The notes beneath the pieces are model-generated. The model did no database searches and was not told the DNA's origin. It saw nothing but the letters and a program-made list of their open reading frames with translations. Shown here piece by piece: positions 26,251-36,436 of a stretch of DNA of 64,000 nucleotides. The translations under genes were made by a program, and so were the position numbers. The stretch spans positions 310,001-374,000 of the forward strand of contig NZ_JABYQT010000002.1 in assembly GCF_020075495.1 (NCBI RefSeq), given 5' to 3'. The stretch is from Vreelandella aquamarina (GTDB lineage: Bacteria; Pseudomonadota; Gammaproteobacteria; Pseudomonadales; Halomonadaceae). Each line of letters starts with the position of its first letter. Position 1 is the first letter of the stretch.

Positions 26251-27915
26251 TTACATGTTCGGGTAGTTGGGACCACCGCCGCCTTCCGGCGCTACCCAGG
26301 TAATGTTCTGTGCCGGGTCCTTGATATCGCAGGTCTTGCAGTGCACGCAGTTCTGGAAGTTGATCTGAAAGCGCGGCTGCCCGGCATCATCTTCCACCAC
26401 TTCATATACGCCGGCCGGACAATAGCGCTGGGCCGGTTCGGCGTATTTGGGCAGGTTGTGCTCGATGGGAATGTTCGGATCATCCAGGCGCAGGTGGCAC
26501 GGCTGATTCTCTTCGTGATTGGTGTTGGAGAGAAACACCGATGAGGGCTTGTCGAACGAGAGCTTGCCGTCAGGCTTGGGATAGTTGATCTTCTCGAACT
26601 CGTCGGCCGGTTTCAGCGCGCCATGATCGGTGGTGGTGTCGTGAACTCTAGGCAGCTTGTTGCCCAGCAACTGGTTGACGAAATTATAGGCACCTCCGCC
26701 CACCGTGCCGTACTTGTGCATGGCAGGGCCGAAACTTGCGCTCTCCTTGAGCTCTTCATAGGCCCAGCTGGCTTCCCACTTCTGGGTAAAGTTCGTCAGC
26801 TCCTGAGCGCCTTCATCGCCTCCCTTGAGCGCTTCAAAAACGCTTTCAGCTGCCACCAGGCCCGATTTCATGGCGGTGTGCAGCCCCTTGATCTTGGAGA
26901 AGTTGAGCGTGCCGGCATCGCAGCCGATCAGCAGACCGCCGGCAAAGGTCATCTTGGGCAGGCAGTTGAAGCCTCCCTTGGTCAGCGCGCGGGCGCCATA
27001 GGCCACCCGCTTGCCGCCTTCCAGGTACTGGCTAAGCGCCGGATGATGCTTCATGCGCTGGAATTCGTCGAAGGGCGAGAGCCAGGGGTTCTGGTAGGAG
27101 AGATCCATGATCAGGCCCACCACCACCTGCTGGTTTTCCGCATGGTACAGAAACCATCCTCCGGGAGTGTTCTTGCCCAGCGGCCAACCCGAACCATGCA
27201 CTACAAGGCCTGGCTCGTGCTTCTCGGCGGGTACGTCCCAGAGCTCTTTCAAGCCGATGCCGTAATGCTGCGGGTCACGCCCGGCATCTAGCGAGAAGTG
27301 TTCGATCAGTCGCTTGCCCAGATGCCCGCGGGCTCCTTCGGCAAACAGGGTATACTTGGCGCGCAGTTCCATGCCTGGCATGTAACCGTCCTTGGGCGTG
27401 CCGTCGGCAGCAACGCCCATGTCGCCAATGACAATGCCGCGTACCGCGTCATCTTCGATAATCACTTCCTGGGCGGCAAAGCCTGGGAAGATCTCGACTC
27501 CCAGTTCTTCGGCCTGTTCGGCCAGCCAGCGACACAGGTTGCCTGCGCTGATCACGTAGCGGGTCATGTCGCCGCCGGTGTTGTGCATGCTCTTGGGAAC
27601 CAGGGAGTTCGGCAGTTTTTGTGCCTTTTGTGCGTCCTTGAGCAGATAGACATCGTCGCGTATGGCAGGCGTGTTCAGTGGAGCGCCACGCTCCTGCCAA
27701 TCGGGAAAAAGCTCATCAAGCGCGCGTGGTTCGAACACCGCCCCGGACAGGATATGAGCGCCAACTTCTGAGCCTTTTTCCACCACACAGACGGTCAGCT
27801 CGTGCTCGGCGTCCTTGGCTTGTTGCATCAGGCGGCAGGCAGCGGCAAGCCCCGATGGTCCGGCGCCTACAATCACTACATCAAAGTCCATGACATCGCG
27901 TTCAATATTTTCCAC
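26251..27915 (-). CDS. Electron transfer flavoprotein-ubiquinone oxidoreductase
   Basis: This inner-membrane flavoprotein passes electrons from reduced ETF to ubiquinone, linking fatty-acid and amino-acid oxidation to respiration. The 554-residue product has the FAD-binding VVIVGAGPSGLAAA at about 13-26, the long ETF-QO middle domain, and a C-terminal 4Fe-4S cluster region with CPAGVYE, NCVHCKTCDIKDPAQNI and WVAPEGGGGP. The frame opens further to an ATG at 27936, but GTG at 27915 follows AAGGAG with seven bases spacing and gives MENIERD, so I prefer it. It is divergent from etfBA. Confidence 0.93.
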   Translation of the reverse strand: MENIERDVMDFDVVIVGAGPSGLAAACRLMQQAKDAEHELTVCVVEKGSEVGAHILSGAVFEPRALDELFPDWQERGAPLNTPAIRDDVYLLKDAQKAQKLPNSLVPKSMHNTGGDMTRYVISAGNLCRWLAEQAEELGVEIFPGFAAQEVIIEDDAVRGIVIGDMGVAADGTPKDGYMPGMELRAKYTLFAEGARGHLGKRLIEHFSLDAGRDPQHYGIGLKELWDVPAEKHEPGLVVHGSGWPLGKNTPGGWFLYHAENQQVVVGLIMDLSYQNPWLSPFDEFQRMKHHPALSQYLEGGKRVAYGARALTKGGFNCLPKMTFAGGLLIGCDAGTLNFSKIKGLHTAMKSGLVAAESVFEALKGGDEGAQELTNFTQKWEASWAYEELKESASFGPAMHKYGTVGGGAYNFVNQLLGNKLPRVHDTTTDHGALKPADEFEKINYPKPDGKLSFDKPSSVFLSNTNHEENQPCHLRLDDPNIPIEHNLPKYAEPAQRYCPAGVYEVVEDDAGQPRFQINFQNCVHCKTCDIKDPAQNITWVAPEGGGGPNYPNM

Positions 27916-27971
27916 CTGGCTTCTCCTTATTCTCATAAGTGCAGTGCCTTATAAAAACACGGCCTTAATTT

Positions 27972-27985
27972 AAAACGGTCGTTTG
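27972..27985. promoter_or_regulatory. PsrA-like operator between the divergent ETF genes
   Basis: AAAAC-GGTC-GTTTG carries the AAAC-N4-GTTT inverted repeat described for PsrA, the fatty-acid-responsive TetR repressor of pseudomonads, whose known targets include beta-oxidation genes. It overlaps a weak -35 for the minus-strand ETF-QO gene (possible -10 TATAAG about 30 bases on). Only one copy is seen. The assignment is by motif and context. Confidence 0.5.
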
Positions 27986-28199
27986 CTTCTGGTTATCTCC
28001 CATGATAGGCATAATACCTGCGTAAGGTCACGCCTACGATGGTAAAAGCGGTTTTCCCTTCGCGTGGTGGCAAGCCCGGGCCGGTGTGCGGCTTCGACCA
28101 TTGCGCTAGAAAAAGGGTATTGTTGCCGTAAGCCAAGCTGTGGCAGATTAGTAAGGTTTTTCATTTGCGTACCTATCAAACGCTTGCATGAATATTCTG

Positions 28200-28231
28200 G
28201 CCGTCGCCACTGTCATGGCGAGGCTTTTTTT
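28200..28231 (+). terminator. Terminator-like hairpin in the etfBA leader
   Basis: GCC..CGCC (28200-28208) pairs with GGCG.GGC (28217-28224) and is followed directly by seven T (28225-28231). It stands 69 bases before the etfB ATG on the coding strand, so it could attenuate etfBA or end a short upstream RNA. Confidence 0.5.
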
Positions 28232-28299
28232 AAGCGGTATCCGCCAGGCGGGTGCCGGTTCTGGTTAACGGCTTATGCTTCAAGCCAAGCGAGGAATCC

Positions 28300-29049
28300 A
28301 TGAAAGTACTCGTCGCGGTTAAACGCGTCATCGACTACAACGTCAAGATCCGCGTGAAGGCGGATCATTCGGATGTCGATCTGACCAACGTCAAGATGGC
28401 CATGAACCCCTTCTGTGAAATTGCCGTGGAAGAAGCCGTGCGCCTGAAGGAAAAGGGTGTGGCCACGGAAGTGGTGGCCGTGACCGTTGGTCCAAAGGCC
28501 TCTCAGGAGCAGCTGCGCACCGCGCTTGCCCTGGGCGCCGATCGCGCCCTTCAGATTGAAACCGATGAGCGGGTCGAGTCGCTGGCGGTGGCCAAGCTCC
28601 TGGCCAAGGTGGTAGATGAAGAGCAGCCGCAGCTGGTGATTCTCGGCAAGCAGGCCATTGATACCGACAATAACCAGACCGGTCAGATGCTTGCAGCACT
28701 GACTGGTCTGCCGCAAGGCACTTTCGCCTCCGCCGTGGCTGTCGAGGGTGACAAGGTCAACGTTACGCGTGAAATCGACGGCGGCCTGCAGACCGTGGCG
28801 TTGTCGCTTCCGGCGATTGTCACCACTGACCTGCGCTTGAACGAGCCGCGCTACGCCAAGCTTCCGGATATCATGAAGGCCAAGAAAAAGCCGCTTGACG
28901 TCAAGACGCCCGCCGATTACGGCGTTGAGGTAGCCTCCAGGGTCAGCCTTCTGAAAGTGGAATCGCCAGCCGAGCGCAAGGGCGGCATCAAGGTGGCCTC
29001 GGTAGACGAGCTGGTCGACAAACTGAAAAATGAAGCCAAGGTTCTTTAA
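28300..29049 (+). CDS. etfB: Electron transfer flavoprotein subunit beta
   Basis: EtfB pairs with EtfA to form the soluble flavoprotein that collects electrons from acyl-CoA dehydrogenases; the beta subunit binds AMP. The 249-residue product begins [20 protein letters not shown], contains the family signature region around [20 protein letters not shown] (about 127-146), and ends in the typical Lys-rich tail. GAGGA at 28291-28295 supports the ATG at 28300; a longer frame from 28252 passes through the leader. etfA follows after 55 bases. Confidence 0.95.
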   Translation: MKVLVAVKRVIDYNVKIRVKADHSDVDLTNVKMAMNPFCEIAVEEAVRLKEKGVATEVVAVTVGPKASQEQLRTALALGADRALQIETDERVESLAVAKLLAKVVDEEQPQLVILGKQAIDTDNNQTGQMLAALTGLPQGTFASAVAVEGDKVNVTREIDGGLQTVALSLPAIVTTDLRLNEPRYAKLPDIMKAKKKPLDVKTPADYGVEVASRVSLLKVESPAERKGGIKVASVDELVDKLKNEAKVL

Positions 29050-29104
29050 CTAAAGCCACGGTTCTCTAAGGCAGCGTTGAAGAGCTTTGATAGGAGCGGA
29101 TTTC

Positions 29105-30031
29105 ATGAGCATTCTGGTACTTGCGGATTTACACGAAGGCGCGCTCGCCAGCGCCACGGCTCACGTGGTGGCAGCGGCGAAAGCCATTGGCGGTGATATT
29201 GATGTTCTGGTAGCCGGTGAGGGCGTGCAGGCGGCAGGCGAAAAAGCGGCCAAGCTTGACGGTGTCAGCCGCGTACGCGTGGCGGACAATGCCGTGTATG
29301 CCTACCAGCTGGCAGAGCCCATGGGCGCACTGCTGGTGGAGCTTGCCGAGGGCTACACCCATGTGCTCGCCAGCGCGTCTACCACTGGCAAGAACGTGCT
29401 GCCTCGTCTGGCAGCCTTGAAGGACGTCAGTCAATTGTCGGACGTGATCGGCGTGGAGAGCAGTGACACGTTCTTGCGCCCCATCTATGCGGGTAATGCC
29501 ATCGCCACGGTAAAAAGCGATGACGACCTGAAAGTGATGACGATTCGTGCAAGCGCCTTCGATGCCGTAAGCGACGGCGGCAGTGCCACGATCGAAACCG
29601 TCGATACGGTGGTCGAGAACACCCAGTCCCAGTTCGTGAACGAAGAGCTTGCCCAGTCCGATCGTCCAGAGCTTGGCGGCGCCAAGGTGGTGATCTCCGG
29701 CGGCCGCGGCATGGGTAACGGTGAGAACTTCAAGCTGCTCGAAGGCATTGCCGACAAGCTCGGCGCGGCGGTAGGCGCCTCACGAGCGGCGGTGGACGCA
29801 GGATTCGTGCCCAACGACATGCAGGTCGGCCAGACCGGCAAGATCGTGGCACCCGATCTCTATATCGCGGTGGGCATTTCCGGAGCGATCCAGCACCTGG
29901 CAGGCATGAAGGACTCCAAGGTGATTGTGGCGATCAACAAGGATGACGAGGCGCCGATCTTCCAGGTCGCGGATTACGGTCTGGTGGGCGATCTGTTCGA
30001 GATCCTGCCCGAGCTCGAAGCCAAGCTGTAA
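29105..30031 (+). CDS. etfA: Electron transfer flavoprotein subunit alpha
   Basis: EtfA carries the FAD of the ETF heterodimer. The 308-residue product starts [12 protein letters not shown]; the C-terminal FAD domain shows SGGRGMG near 199-205, [20 protein letters not shown] near 226-245, [21 protein letters not shown] and [10 protein letters not shown], all canonical. TAGGAG upstream sets the ATG at 29105. With etfB and the divergent ETF-QO gene it makes a complete route from acyl-CoA dehydrogenases to ubiquinone. Confidence 0.95.
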   Translation: MSILVLADLHEGALASATAHVVAAAKAIGGDIDVLVAGEGVQAAGEKAAKLDGVSRVRVADNAVYAYQLAEPMGALLVELAEGYTHVLASASTTGKNVLPRLAALKDVSQLSDVIGVESSDTFLRPIYAGNAIATVKSDDDLKVMTIRASAFDAVSDGGSATIETVDTVVENTQSQFVNEELAQSDRPELGGAKVVISGGRGMGNGENFKLLEGIADKLGAAVGASRAAVDAGFVPNDMQVGQTGKIVAPDLYIAVGISGAIQHLAGMKDSKVIVAINKDDEAPIFQVADYGLVGDLFEILPELEAKL

Positions 30032-30065
30032 ATCTGTCGTGCTCGTCGCGATGGCATGAGTGAAT

Positions 30066-30095
30066 AAAGCCGGCTCACCCGAGGGCCGGCTTTTT
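30066..30095 (+). terminator. Rho-independent terminator after etfA
   Basis: AAAGCCGGC (30066-30074) pairs with GCCGGCTTT (30085-30093) and a T-run continues to 30095. Confidence 0.88.
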
Positions 30096-30239
30096 CGTGC
30101 TCCATATTAGATAAACGCGCCGTAGTTAGCTAAAGTACTGGCACGATATGAGAAAACGCCACAAGGCGGTTGAAAAAGGTGTCGGCTAGCCGCACCTACT
30201 GTAGTGAACGCAACGAAAGCCACTCAAGGAGATGATAAT

Positions 30240-30851
30240 ATGGCACATACCCTTCCCGAACTGCCGTACGCATATGACGCTCTCGAGCCGAACATCGATG
30301 CGATGACCATGGAAATTCACCATTCGCGTCACCATCAGACTTACGTCAACAACCTCAACGCCGCTCTCGAAGGTACCGGCCTTGAAGACGTAGGTATCGA
30401 AGAGCTGGTTTCCAATCTGGATCGTGTGCCGGAAGCCAAGCGTCAGGCGGTCATCAATAATGGTGGCGGCCACGCCAACCACTCCATGTTCTGGCAGATG
30501 ATGTCGCCAAACGGCGGTGGCAAGCCGCAGGGCGACGTAGCCAACGCTATCGAAAGCGAGCTGGGTGGGTTCGAAGCCTTCCAGGAAGAGTTCAAGAAAG
30601 CTGCCGTGGGCCGTTTCGGTAGCGGCTGGGCGTGGCTGAGCGTCACTCCCGAGAAGCAGCTCGTTGTCGAAAATACCCTCAACCAGGATAGCCCGTTGAT
30701 GCACGGCAATACGCCGCTGCTGGGCCTGGATGTGTGGGAGCACGCCTACTACCTGAAGTATCAGAACAAGCGTCCTGATTATATTTCTGCGTTTTTCAAC
30801 GTCGTGAACTGGGAAGATGTGGAGCGTCGCTATCAGGCTGCCATCGCCTGA
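30240..30851 (+). CDS. sodA: Superoxide dismutase, manganese type
   Basis: The enzyme converts superoxide to peroxide and oxygen in the cytoplasm. The 203-residue product has the N-terminal [13 protein letters not shown], metal ligands His in EIHHSRHHQ, His in GHANHSMFW, and Asp/His in [11 protein letters not shown]. The residues that separate Mn from Fe enzymes point to manganese: GGGHANHS in place of the Fe-type AAQVWNHT, and the second-sphere Gln in NQDSPLM. A cambialistic enzyme cannot be excluded. AAGGAGA sets the ATG at 30240. It is a single gene between two terminators, next to the manganese-compatible nrdHIEF operon. Confidence 0.9.
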   Translation: MAHTLPELPYAYDALEPNIDAMTMEIHHSRHHQTYVNNLNAALEGTGLEDVGIEELVSNLDRVPEAKRQAVINNGGGHANHSMFWQMMSPNGGGKPQGDVANAIESELGGFEAFQEEFKKAAVGRFGSGWAWLSVTPEKQLVVENTLNQDSPLMHGNTPLLGLDVWEHAYYLKYQNKRPDYISAFFNVVNWEDVERRYQAAIA

Positions 30852-30873
30852 TAAACTGCTTTACCCGCCAGGA

Positions 30874-30925
30874 CAGGGCGCTTCGGCGCCTGTTTCAAAG
30901 CCGCCCCGACGGGGGCGGCTTTTTT
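30874..30925 (+). terminator. Double terminator after sodA
   Basis: A first hairpin (CAGGGCGC-TTCG-GCGCCTG, 30874-30892) is followed by a strong one, AAAGCCGCCCC (30897-30907) with GGGGCGGCTTT and a T-run to 30925. Confidence 0.88.
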
Positions 30926-30977
30926 CGTGTCAGGGGGTAATGCTGGGCATGAATTGTCAATAACCTGTGGATGAAAA

Positions 30978-31024
30978 ATACCATATATGCTTGAATTGAT
31001 TTTCTCATGGGCTATATATAGTAT
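30978..31024. promoter_or_regulatory. Pair of NrdR boxes over the nrdHIEF promoter
   Basis: Box 1 (ATACCATATATGCTTG, 30978-30993) and box 2 (GGGCTATATATAGTAT, 31009-31024) match the NrdR consensus core; box 2 has a perfect CTATATATAG. They are 15 bases apart, 31 centre to centre, the three-turn spacing typical of NrdR pairs. A -35 like TTGAAT (30991) and -10 like TATAGT or TATATA lie within them, so binding would block transcription of nrdHIEF when deoxynucleotides are plentiful. Confidence 0.82.
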
Positions 31025-31101
31025 GCGTGGTGTCTTGAGAGCGGGTAGGGCACTAGATATGCACTACCCCAAAAATGCTGCTATGAAAAGGGGAAATAGC
31101 C

Positions 31102-31323
31102 ATGGAAATTCAAATTTATAGCAAGCCCGCTTGTGTTCAGTGCACAGCTACCTATCGTGCCCTGGATAAGCAAGGTCTGGAGTATACCGTTATTGATATT
31201 ACGGCCGAATCCGGCGCCCAAGAAGAAGTAGAAGCCCTTGGCTACCGTCAGCTTCCCGTCGTGGTAGCCGGCGATGACCACTGGTCCGGCTTTCGTCCCG
31301 ACCGTATTCAAGCATTGGCGTAA
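31102..31323 (+). CDS. nrdH: Glutaredoxin-like electron donor NrdH
   Basis: NrdH is the small thioredoxin-fold reductant dedicated to the class Ib ribonucleotide reductase. The 73-residue product has the redox motif C11-V-Q-C14 in KPACVQCTAT, the RQLPVVV segment with the cis-proline near 51-57, and the C-terminal WSGFRPDRI typical of NrdH rather than ordinary glutaredoxin. AGGGGAA precedes the ATG. First gene of nrdHIEF behind the NrdR boxes. Confidence 0.93.
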   Translation: MEIQIYSKPACVQCTATYRALDKQGLEYTVIDITAESGAQEEVEALGYRQLPVVVAGDDHWSGFRPDRIQALA

Positions 31324-31332
31324 CACATATTC

Positions 31333-31770
31333 ATGTTGGTGGACGCCGCTGCTGAATCATCGAGCGCTGGCAGCATTGTCTATTTTTCCACCAAGTCAGG
31401 TAACACCCATCGTTTTGTGCAAAAGCTAGGCCTGGCCGCCCAACGTCTTCCGATCGGGCGCGAGGAACCGACGCTGCGCGTCACTACACCTTATATATTG
31501 ATCACGCCTACCTACGGCGGTGGTGAAGTGAAGGGCGCAGTGCCAGGGCAGGTCATTCGCTTTCTCAACGATGAACACAATCGACGCCTTATTCGCGGCG
31601 TCATTGCTGCCGGTAACACCAATTTTGGCGATGCGTATGGCCTGGCTGGCCGCATCATTTCAGAAAAGTGCCATGTGCCCTTGCTATATCGATTTGAGCT
31701 ATTTGGCACCGACGATGATGTGGCCAGGGTCCGCAAAGGAGTAGAAGAGTTTTGGAAACGACAAACCTAG
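31333..31770 (+). CDS. nrdI: Flavodoxin-like ribonucleotide reductase activator NrdI
   Basis: NrdI is an FMN protein that supplies superoxide to build the dimanganese-tyrosyl radical of NrdF. The 145-residue product has [13 protein letters not shown] (phosphate-binding loop), [13 protein letters not shown] with the FMN 80s-type loop, and [12 protein letters not shown], followed by a YRFELFGT end. There is a short N-terminal extension of about 13 residues before IVYFS, and no clear ribosome binding site before the ATG at 31333, so a slightly later start is possible. The 3' end overlaps nrdE by 19 bases. Confidence 0.92.
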   Translation: MLVDAAAESSSAGSIVYFSTKSGNTHRFVQKLGLAAQRLPIGREEPTLRVTTPYILITPTYGGGEVKGAVPGQVIRFLNDEHNRRLIRGVIAAGNTNFGDAYGLAGRIISEKCHVPLLYRFELFGTDDDVARVRKGVEEFWKRQT

Positions 31771-33935
31771 CCCCGAAAAACGTGGCCGAAGCCAAGCGTC
31801 CTGCTTCAGGAGCGACCGAGGCACGCACGCTGGATTACCATGCGCTGAATGCGATGCTCAACCTTTACGGGGCCAACGGCGAATTACAGCTGGACAAGGA
31901 CCGCGAAGCGGCGCGTCAGTATTTCCTGCAGCATGTTAACCAGAACACCGTCTTCTTCCACTCGCTTGAAGAGAAGCTCGACTACCTGGTCGAGGAGAGC
32001 TACTACGAAGCAAAAGTGCTGGACCAGTACAGCTTTGCCTTCGTGAAGACGCTTTTCGAGCAAGCATATGCCTACAAGTTTCGCTTCCCGAGTTTTCTGG
32101 GGGCCTTCAAGTACTACACCAGCTATACGCTGAAAACGTTTGACGGCAAACGCTACCTGGAGCGCTATGAAGACCGCGTCTGCATGGTAGCGCTGACGCT
32201 TGCCCGCGGTGATGAGGCGCTTGCCAGGTCGCTGGTGGATGAAATCATCAGCGGTCGTTTCCAGCCCGCCACCCCTACGTTTCTCAACTGCGGCAAGCAG
32301 CAGCGCGGCGAGCTGGTGTCGTGCTTTCTGCTGCGCATCGAAGACAACATGGAGTCGATCGGTCGTTCGATCAACTCGGCGCTGCAGCTCTCCAAGCGCG
32401 GCGGCGGTGTGGCCTTCCTGCTGACCAACATTCGTGAGGCCGGCGCGCCCATCAAGCGCATCGAGAACCAGTCATCGGGCATCATCCCGATCATGAAGCT
32501 GCTCGAGGATGCCTTCTCCTACGCCAACCAGTTGGGCGCACGCCAAGGCGCGGGGGCGGTGTATCTCAATGCGCACCACCCGGATATCCTGCGCTTTCTG
32601 GATACCAAGCGCGAAAATGCCGACGAGAAGATCCGGATCAAGACGCTGTCACTCGGCGTTACCATTCCGGACATTACCTTCGAGCTTGCCAAGCGCAACG
32701 ACGATATGTACCTGTTCTCGCCCTACGACGTCGAGCGCGTATACGGCGTGCCGTTTGGCGATATCAGCGTCACCGAGAAGTACCATGAAATGGTGGCCGA
32801 TGCGCGGATCCGCAAGCACAAGATCAACGCGCGTGCGTTCTTCCAGACGCTTGCCGAACTGCAGTTCGAGTCGGGCTATCCTTACATCATGTTCGAGGAC
32901 ACGGTAAACCGGGCGAACCCGATTGCCGGGCGTATCAACATGAGTAACCTGTGCTCGGAGATTCTTCAGGTCAATACCCCGACCTCCTATGACGATGACC
33001 TTGGCTACAAGGAAATGGGGCAGGATATTTCCTGCAACCTGGGGTCGATGAACATCGCCAAGGTAATGGATGCGGGTAATATCGGTACCAGCGTAGAGAT
33101 TGCGATTCGTGGTCTGACCGCGGTATCCGAAATGAGCAACCTCAAAAGCGTGCCCTCCATCGCCGAAGGCAATGCCAAGTCACGCGCCATCGGCCTTGGG
33201 CAGATGAACCTGCACGGCTATCTGGCCCGTGAGCATATCTACTACGGTTCGGATGAGGGGCTGGATTTTACCAACCTCTACTTCTATTGCATCGCGTTTC
33301 ATGCGCTGCGTGCCTCGAACCGTCTGGCGATCGAGCATGGCGACACCTTTGATGGTTTCAAGGATTCGACCTACGCCACGGGCGAGTTCTTCGACAAGTA
33401 CATCGAGCAGGAGTGGTTGCCGCGTACCGAGAAAGTGCGTGGTCTGTTCGAGCGTAGCGGTATCGAGCTGCCTACCCAGCAGGACTGGCAGGAACTCAAG
33501 GCTTCCGTCATGAGTCACGGCCTTTACAACCGCAACCTGCAGGCGGTACCGCCTACCGGTTCGATCTCGTATATCAACCACTCGACGTCGAGCATCCATC
33601 CCGTCGCCGCGAAGATCGAAATTCGTAAAGAGGGCAAGCTCGGGCGCGTCTACTACCCGGCACCGTTTCTTGACGAAGCAAACTTCGACTACTTCCAGGA
33701 TGCCTACGAAATTGGCCCCGAGAAGATCATCGATACCTATGCCGAGGCGTCCAAGCACGTCGATCAGGGGCTTTCGTTGACCCTGTTCTTCCCGGACACC
33801 GCCACTACGCGTGATATCAACAAGGCCCAGATCTACGCCTGGCGTAAGGGTATCAAGACGCTTTACTACATTCGTTTACGCCAGAGCGCGCTGGAAGGTA
33901 CCGAAGTGGAAGGTTGCGTCTCCTGCACGCTGTGA
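31752..33935 (+). CDS. nrdE: Ribonucleoside-diphosphate reductase class Ib, alpha subunit
   Basis: NrdE reduces ribonucleoside diphosphates to deoxynucleotides. The 727-residue product follows the enterobacterial NrdE sequence closely, including [42 protein letters not shown] (catalytic fold start), the active-site NLCSEIL block with the catalytic Cys, [11 protein letters not shown], and the C-terminal redox pair in EGCVSCTL. It lacks the long N-terminal ATP cone of class Ia. The start is TTG at 31752, inside nrdI, with GGAG of AAAGGAGTAG about nine bases upstream; the first conserved residues would be lost with any later start. Confidence 0.94.
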   Translation: METTNLAPKNVAEAKRPASGATEARTLDYHALNAMLNLYGANGELQLDKDREAARQYFLQHVNQNTVFFHSLEEKLDYLVEESYYEAKVLDQYSFAFVKTLFEQAYAYKFRFPSFLGAFKYYTSYTLKTFDGKRYLERYEDRVCMVALTLARGDEALARSLVDEIISGRFQPATPTFLNCGKQQRGELVSCFLLRIEDNMESIGRSINSALQLSKRGGGVAFLLTNIREAGAPIKRIENQSSGIIPIMKLLEDAFSYANQLGARQGAGAVYLNAHHPDILRFLDTKRENADEKIRIKTLSLGVTIPDITFELAKRNDDMYLFSPYDVERVYGVPFGDISVTEKYHEMVADARIRKHKINARAFFQTLAELQFESGYPYIMFEDTVNRANPIAGRINMSNLCSEILQVNTPTSYDDDLGYKEMGQDISCNLGSMNIAKVMDAGNIGTSVEIAIRGLTAVSEMSNLKSVPSIAEGNAKSRAIGLGQMNLHGYLAREHIYYGSDEGLDFTNLYFYCIAFHALRASNRLAIEHGDTFDGFKDSTYATGEFFDKYIEQEWLPRTEKVRGLFERSGIELPTQQDWQELKASVMSHGLYNRNLQAVPPTGSISYINHSTSSIHPVAAKIEIRKEGKLGRVYYPAPFLDEANFDYFQDAYEIGPEKIIDTYAEASKHVDQGLSLTLFFPDTATTRDINKAQIYAWRKGIKTLYYIRLRQSALEGTEVEGCVSCTL

Positions 33936-33979
33936 TCACCGTGCCAGCGGTATCGCCTTACCGCCTACTTCGTATCTAA

Positions 33980-34978
<999 letters not shown>

Positions 34979-35015
34979 GCCCACTCAACGCACTGGCATA
35001 TATACAGGAGCAAGC

Positions 35016-35432
35016 ATGTCAGGTGAAAAGGGCGGCCAGGCGACACTGGAGATTGCTGCGGCCGTAATAAGCGATCCGGAAGGGCGACTCCTGCTGGTGC
35101 GTAAGCAGGGAACAGCCTTTTTCATGCAGCCCGGTGGCAAGATCGACGGTGGCGAGGCTCCGCTTGACGCTTTGTGTCGGGAGCTCAAGGAAGAGCTTGG
35201 TCTGCAGGTGGCTCAGGACCTGCTCCTGCCGCTGGGTGTGCAGACAGCACCGGCGGCCAATGAGCCTGGCATGACCATCGAAGCACATCTTTATGCGCTG
35301 GTGATTGATGAGCCCGTAGAAGCGGCGGCTGAAATTGCCGAGGCGGTATGGGTAAGCCGGGAGGAGGCCAGCCAGCTGCGCCTGGCGCCCCTGACGCGAG
35401 ATTACGTCATGCTGCGGGTCGGCGAATATTGA
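35016..35432 (+). CDS. NUDIX hydrolase
   Basis: NUDIX enzymes hydrolyse nucleoside diphosphates linked to another group, often as house-cleaning of damaged nucleotides. The 138-residue product has a complete NUDIX box, G-x5-E-x7-REL-x-EE-x-GL, in the segment beginning GGKIDGGEAPLD near 39-62. AGGAG at 35006-35010 sets the ATG at 35016; the frame continues upstream into nrdF, which I reject. It follows nrdF after 37 bases and may be cotranscribed with nrdHIEF, so a nucleotide-pool role is plausible. The substrate is not predictable. Confidence 0.85.
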   Translation: MSGEKGGQATLEIAAAVISDPEGRLLLVRKQGTAFFMQPGGKIDGGEAPLDALCRELKEELGLQVAQDLLLPLGVQTAPAANEPGMTIEAHLYALVIDEPVEAAAEIAEAVWVSREEASQLRLAPLTRDYVMLRVGEY

Positions 35433-35458
35433 CACCCTGGACAAGCATCGAAAACCTG

Positions 35459-35484
35459 AAAGGCGCCTGCGGGCGCCTTTTTTT
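35459..35484 (+). terminator. Rho-independent terminator after the NUDIX gene
   Basis: AAAGGCGCC (35459-35467), loop TGCG, GGCGCCTTT (35472-35480) and a T-run to 35484. It closes the nrd-NUDIX transcript before the TonB operon. Confidence 0.9.
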
Positions 35485-35517
35485 GTGTCTGTCCTCTGGA
35501 TAAACGGCCTTGATGTT

Positions 35518-35536
35518 AATGATAAATATTGTCATT
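35518..35536. promoter_or_regulatory. Fur box upstream of the TonB operon
   Basis: AATGATAAATATTGTCATT contains TGATAAA-T-ATTGTCA, which differs from the 7-1-7 Fur consensus TGATAAT-N-ATTATCA at two bases. It lies about 115 bases before the first gene of the operon, in an AT-rich spacer. Iron repression through Fur is the natural reading. Confidence 0.75.
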
Positions 35537-35650
35537 TATTGTGACAGTGGTAGGCTATGGCCAGTTTAAATTAAACGCAAATCGTTCTTATACCTAATTA
35601 GTTTCTGGCGCTGCCGTTCGTGGCGCGCCGGGTAGTAACGGAGAGTCGAC

Positions 35651-36436
35651 GTGCTGAACAGGCCTTACGTTGTGTTGCGCGGATGCTGCCTAGCCGGTGT
35701 GCTAGTCAGCGGTACGCTAATGGCAAGCGAAGAAACAGCGGGTCAGGCGGCCCAGAGTGTAGACGCCCAGCAAGCCCAGGCGGCCCTTCAGCAGCAGATC
35801 GATGCCGCCGACGACGACACGCGTGAGGCCCTTGAGGAGCTGCGCCGCCTGGAGCGCGAGACCCGGCAGATGGAAGCTTCCAACGCCGCCTTGAGTGCGC
35901 GCCTGGCTGAAGAGGCCGAGCGCCAGCAGCAGCTGGGAACGGCGCTGGATACCCTGGAGGAAACCCGCGCCGCGTTGCCGCTGATCGAGCAGGACATGAC
36001 CGCGCAGCTGACTCGCTGGATCGAGCAGGATCTACCGTTTCTACGCGACGAGCGTCTGGCTCGGGTGGTCCAGTCCGATGCCCAGGCCGGTGCCGACAGC
36101 ATCGAGCGCATCAACGGCCTGCTGGAAACCTGGCGTGTCGAGCTGGACTATGGCCGCGAAATCGATCACTGGCGTGGCCGGTTGCAAGATGCAGAAGGCA
36201 GCACGCGCGAGGTCGACTACCTGCGCGTCGGGCGCATTGGTTACTACTACCTGACGCCAGATGAGCGGGAAGGAGGCGTGTGGGACGCCGAGGGTAGTGA
36301 ATGGTTGCCGCTTGATGAGCGGGCGCGCCGCGAGGTACGCAACGCCCTGCGCATCGCCGACGATCAGCGCACCCCGGACCTGCTGAAACTGCCGCTTTCG
36401 ATTACTGCCATCAACCAGCAGGGAGGCCAGCCATGA
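35651..36436 (+). CDS. DUF3450 periplasmic coiled-coil protein of the TonB operon
   Basis: The 261-residue product has an N-terminal signal peptide (about 1-26, ending SGTLMA) and then a long heptad-rich helix (about 40-115, rich in Glu, Gln, Arg, Leu), followed by a compact domain with VGRIGYYYLTPD near 193-204. This is the layout of DUF3450 proteins, which are encoded with ExbB/TolQ-like proteins in marine gammaproteobacteria. It is predicted to sit in the periplasm and work with the following ExbB-type protein. The start is GTG at 35651 with GGAGAG upstream. The stop overlaps the next start (ATGA). Confidence 0.8.
   Translation: MLNRPYVVLRGCCLAGVLVSGTLMASEETAGQAAQSVDAQQAQAALQQQIDAADDDTREALEELRRLERETRQMEASNAALSARLAEEAERQQQLGTALDTLEETRAALPLIEQDMTAQLTRWIEQDLPFLRDERLARVVQSDAQAGADSIERINGLLETWRVELDYGREIDHWRGRLQDAEGSTREVDYLRVGRIGYYYLTPDEREGGVWDAEGSEWLPLDERARREVRNALRIADDQRTPDLLKLPLSITAINQQGGQP

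Noticed and set aside
30179-30197. CGGCTAGCCG palindrome in the sodA leader
   Set aside because: It is short and lacks resemblance to an operator I recognise; such palindromes are frequent by chance in this composition.
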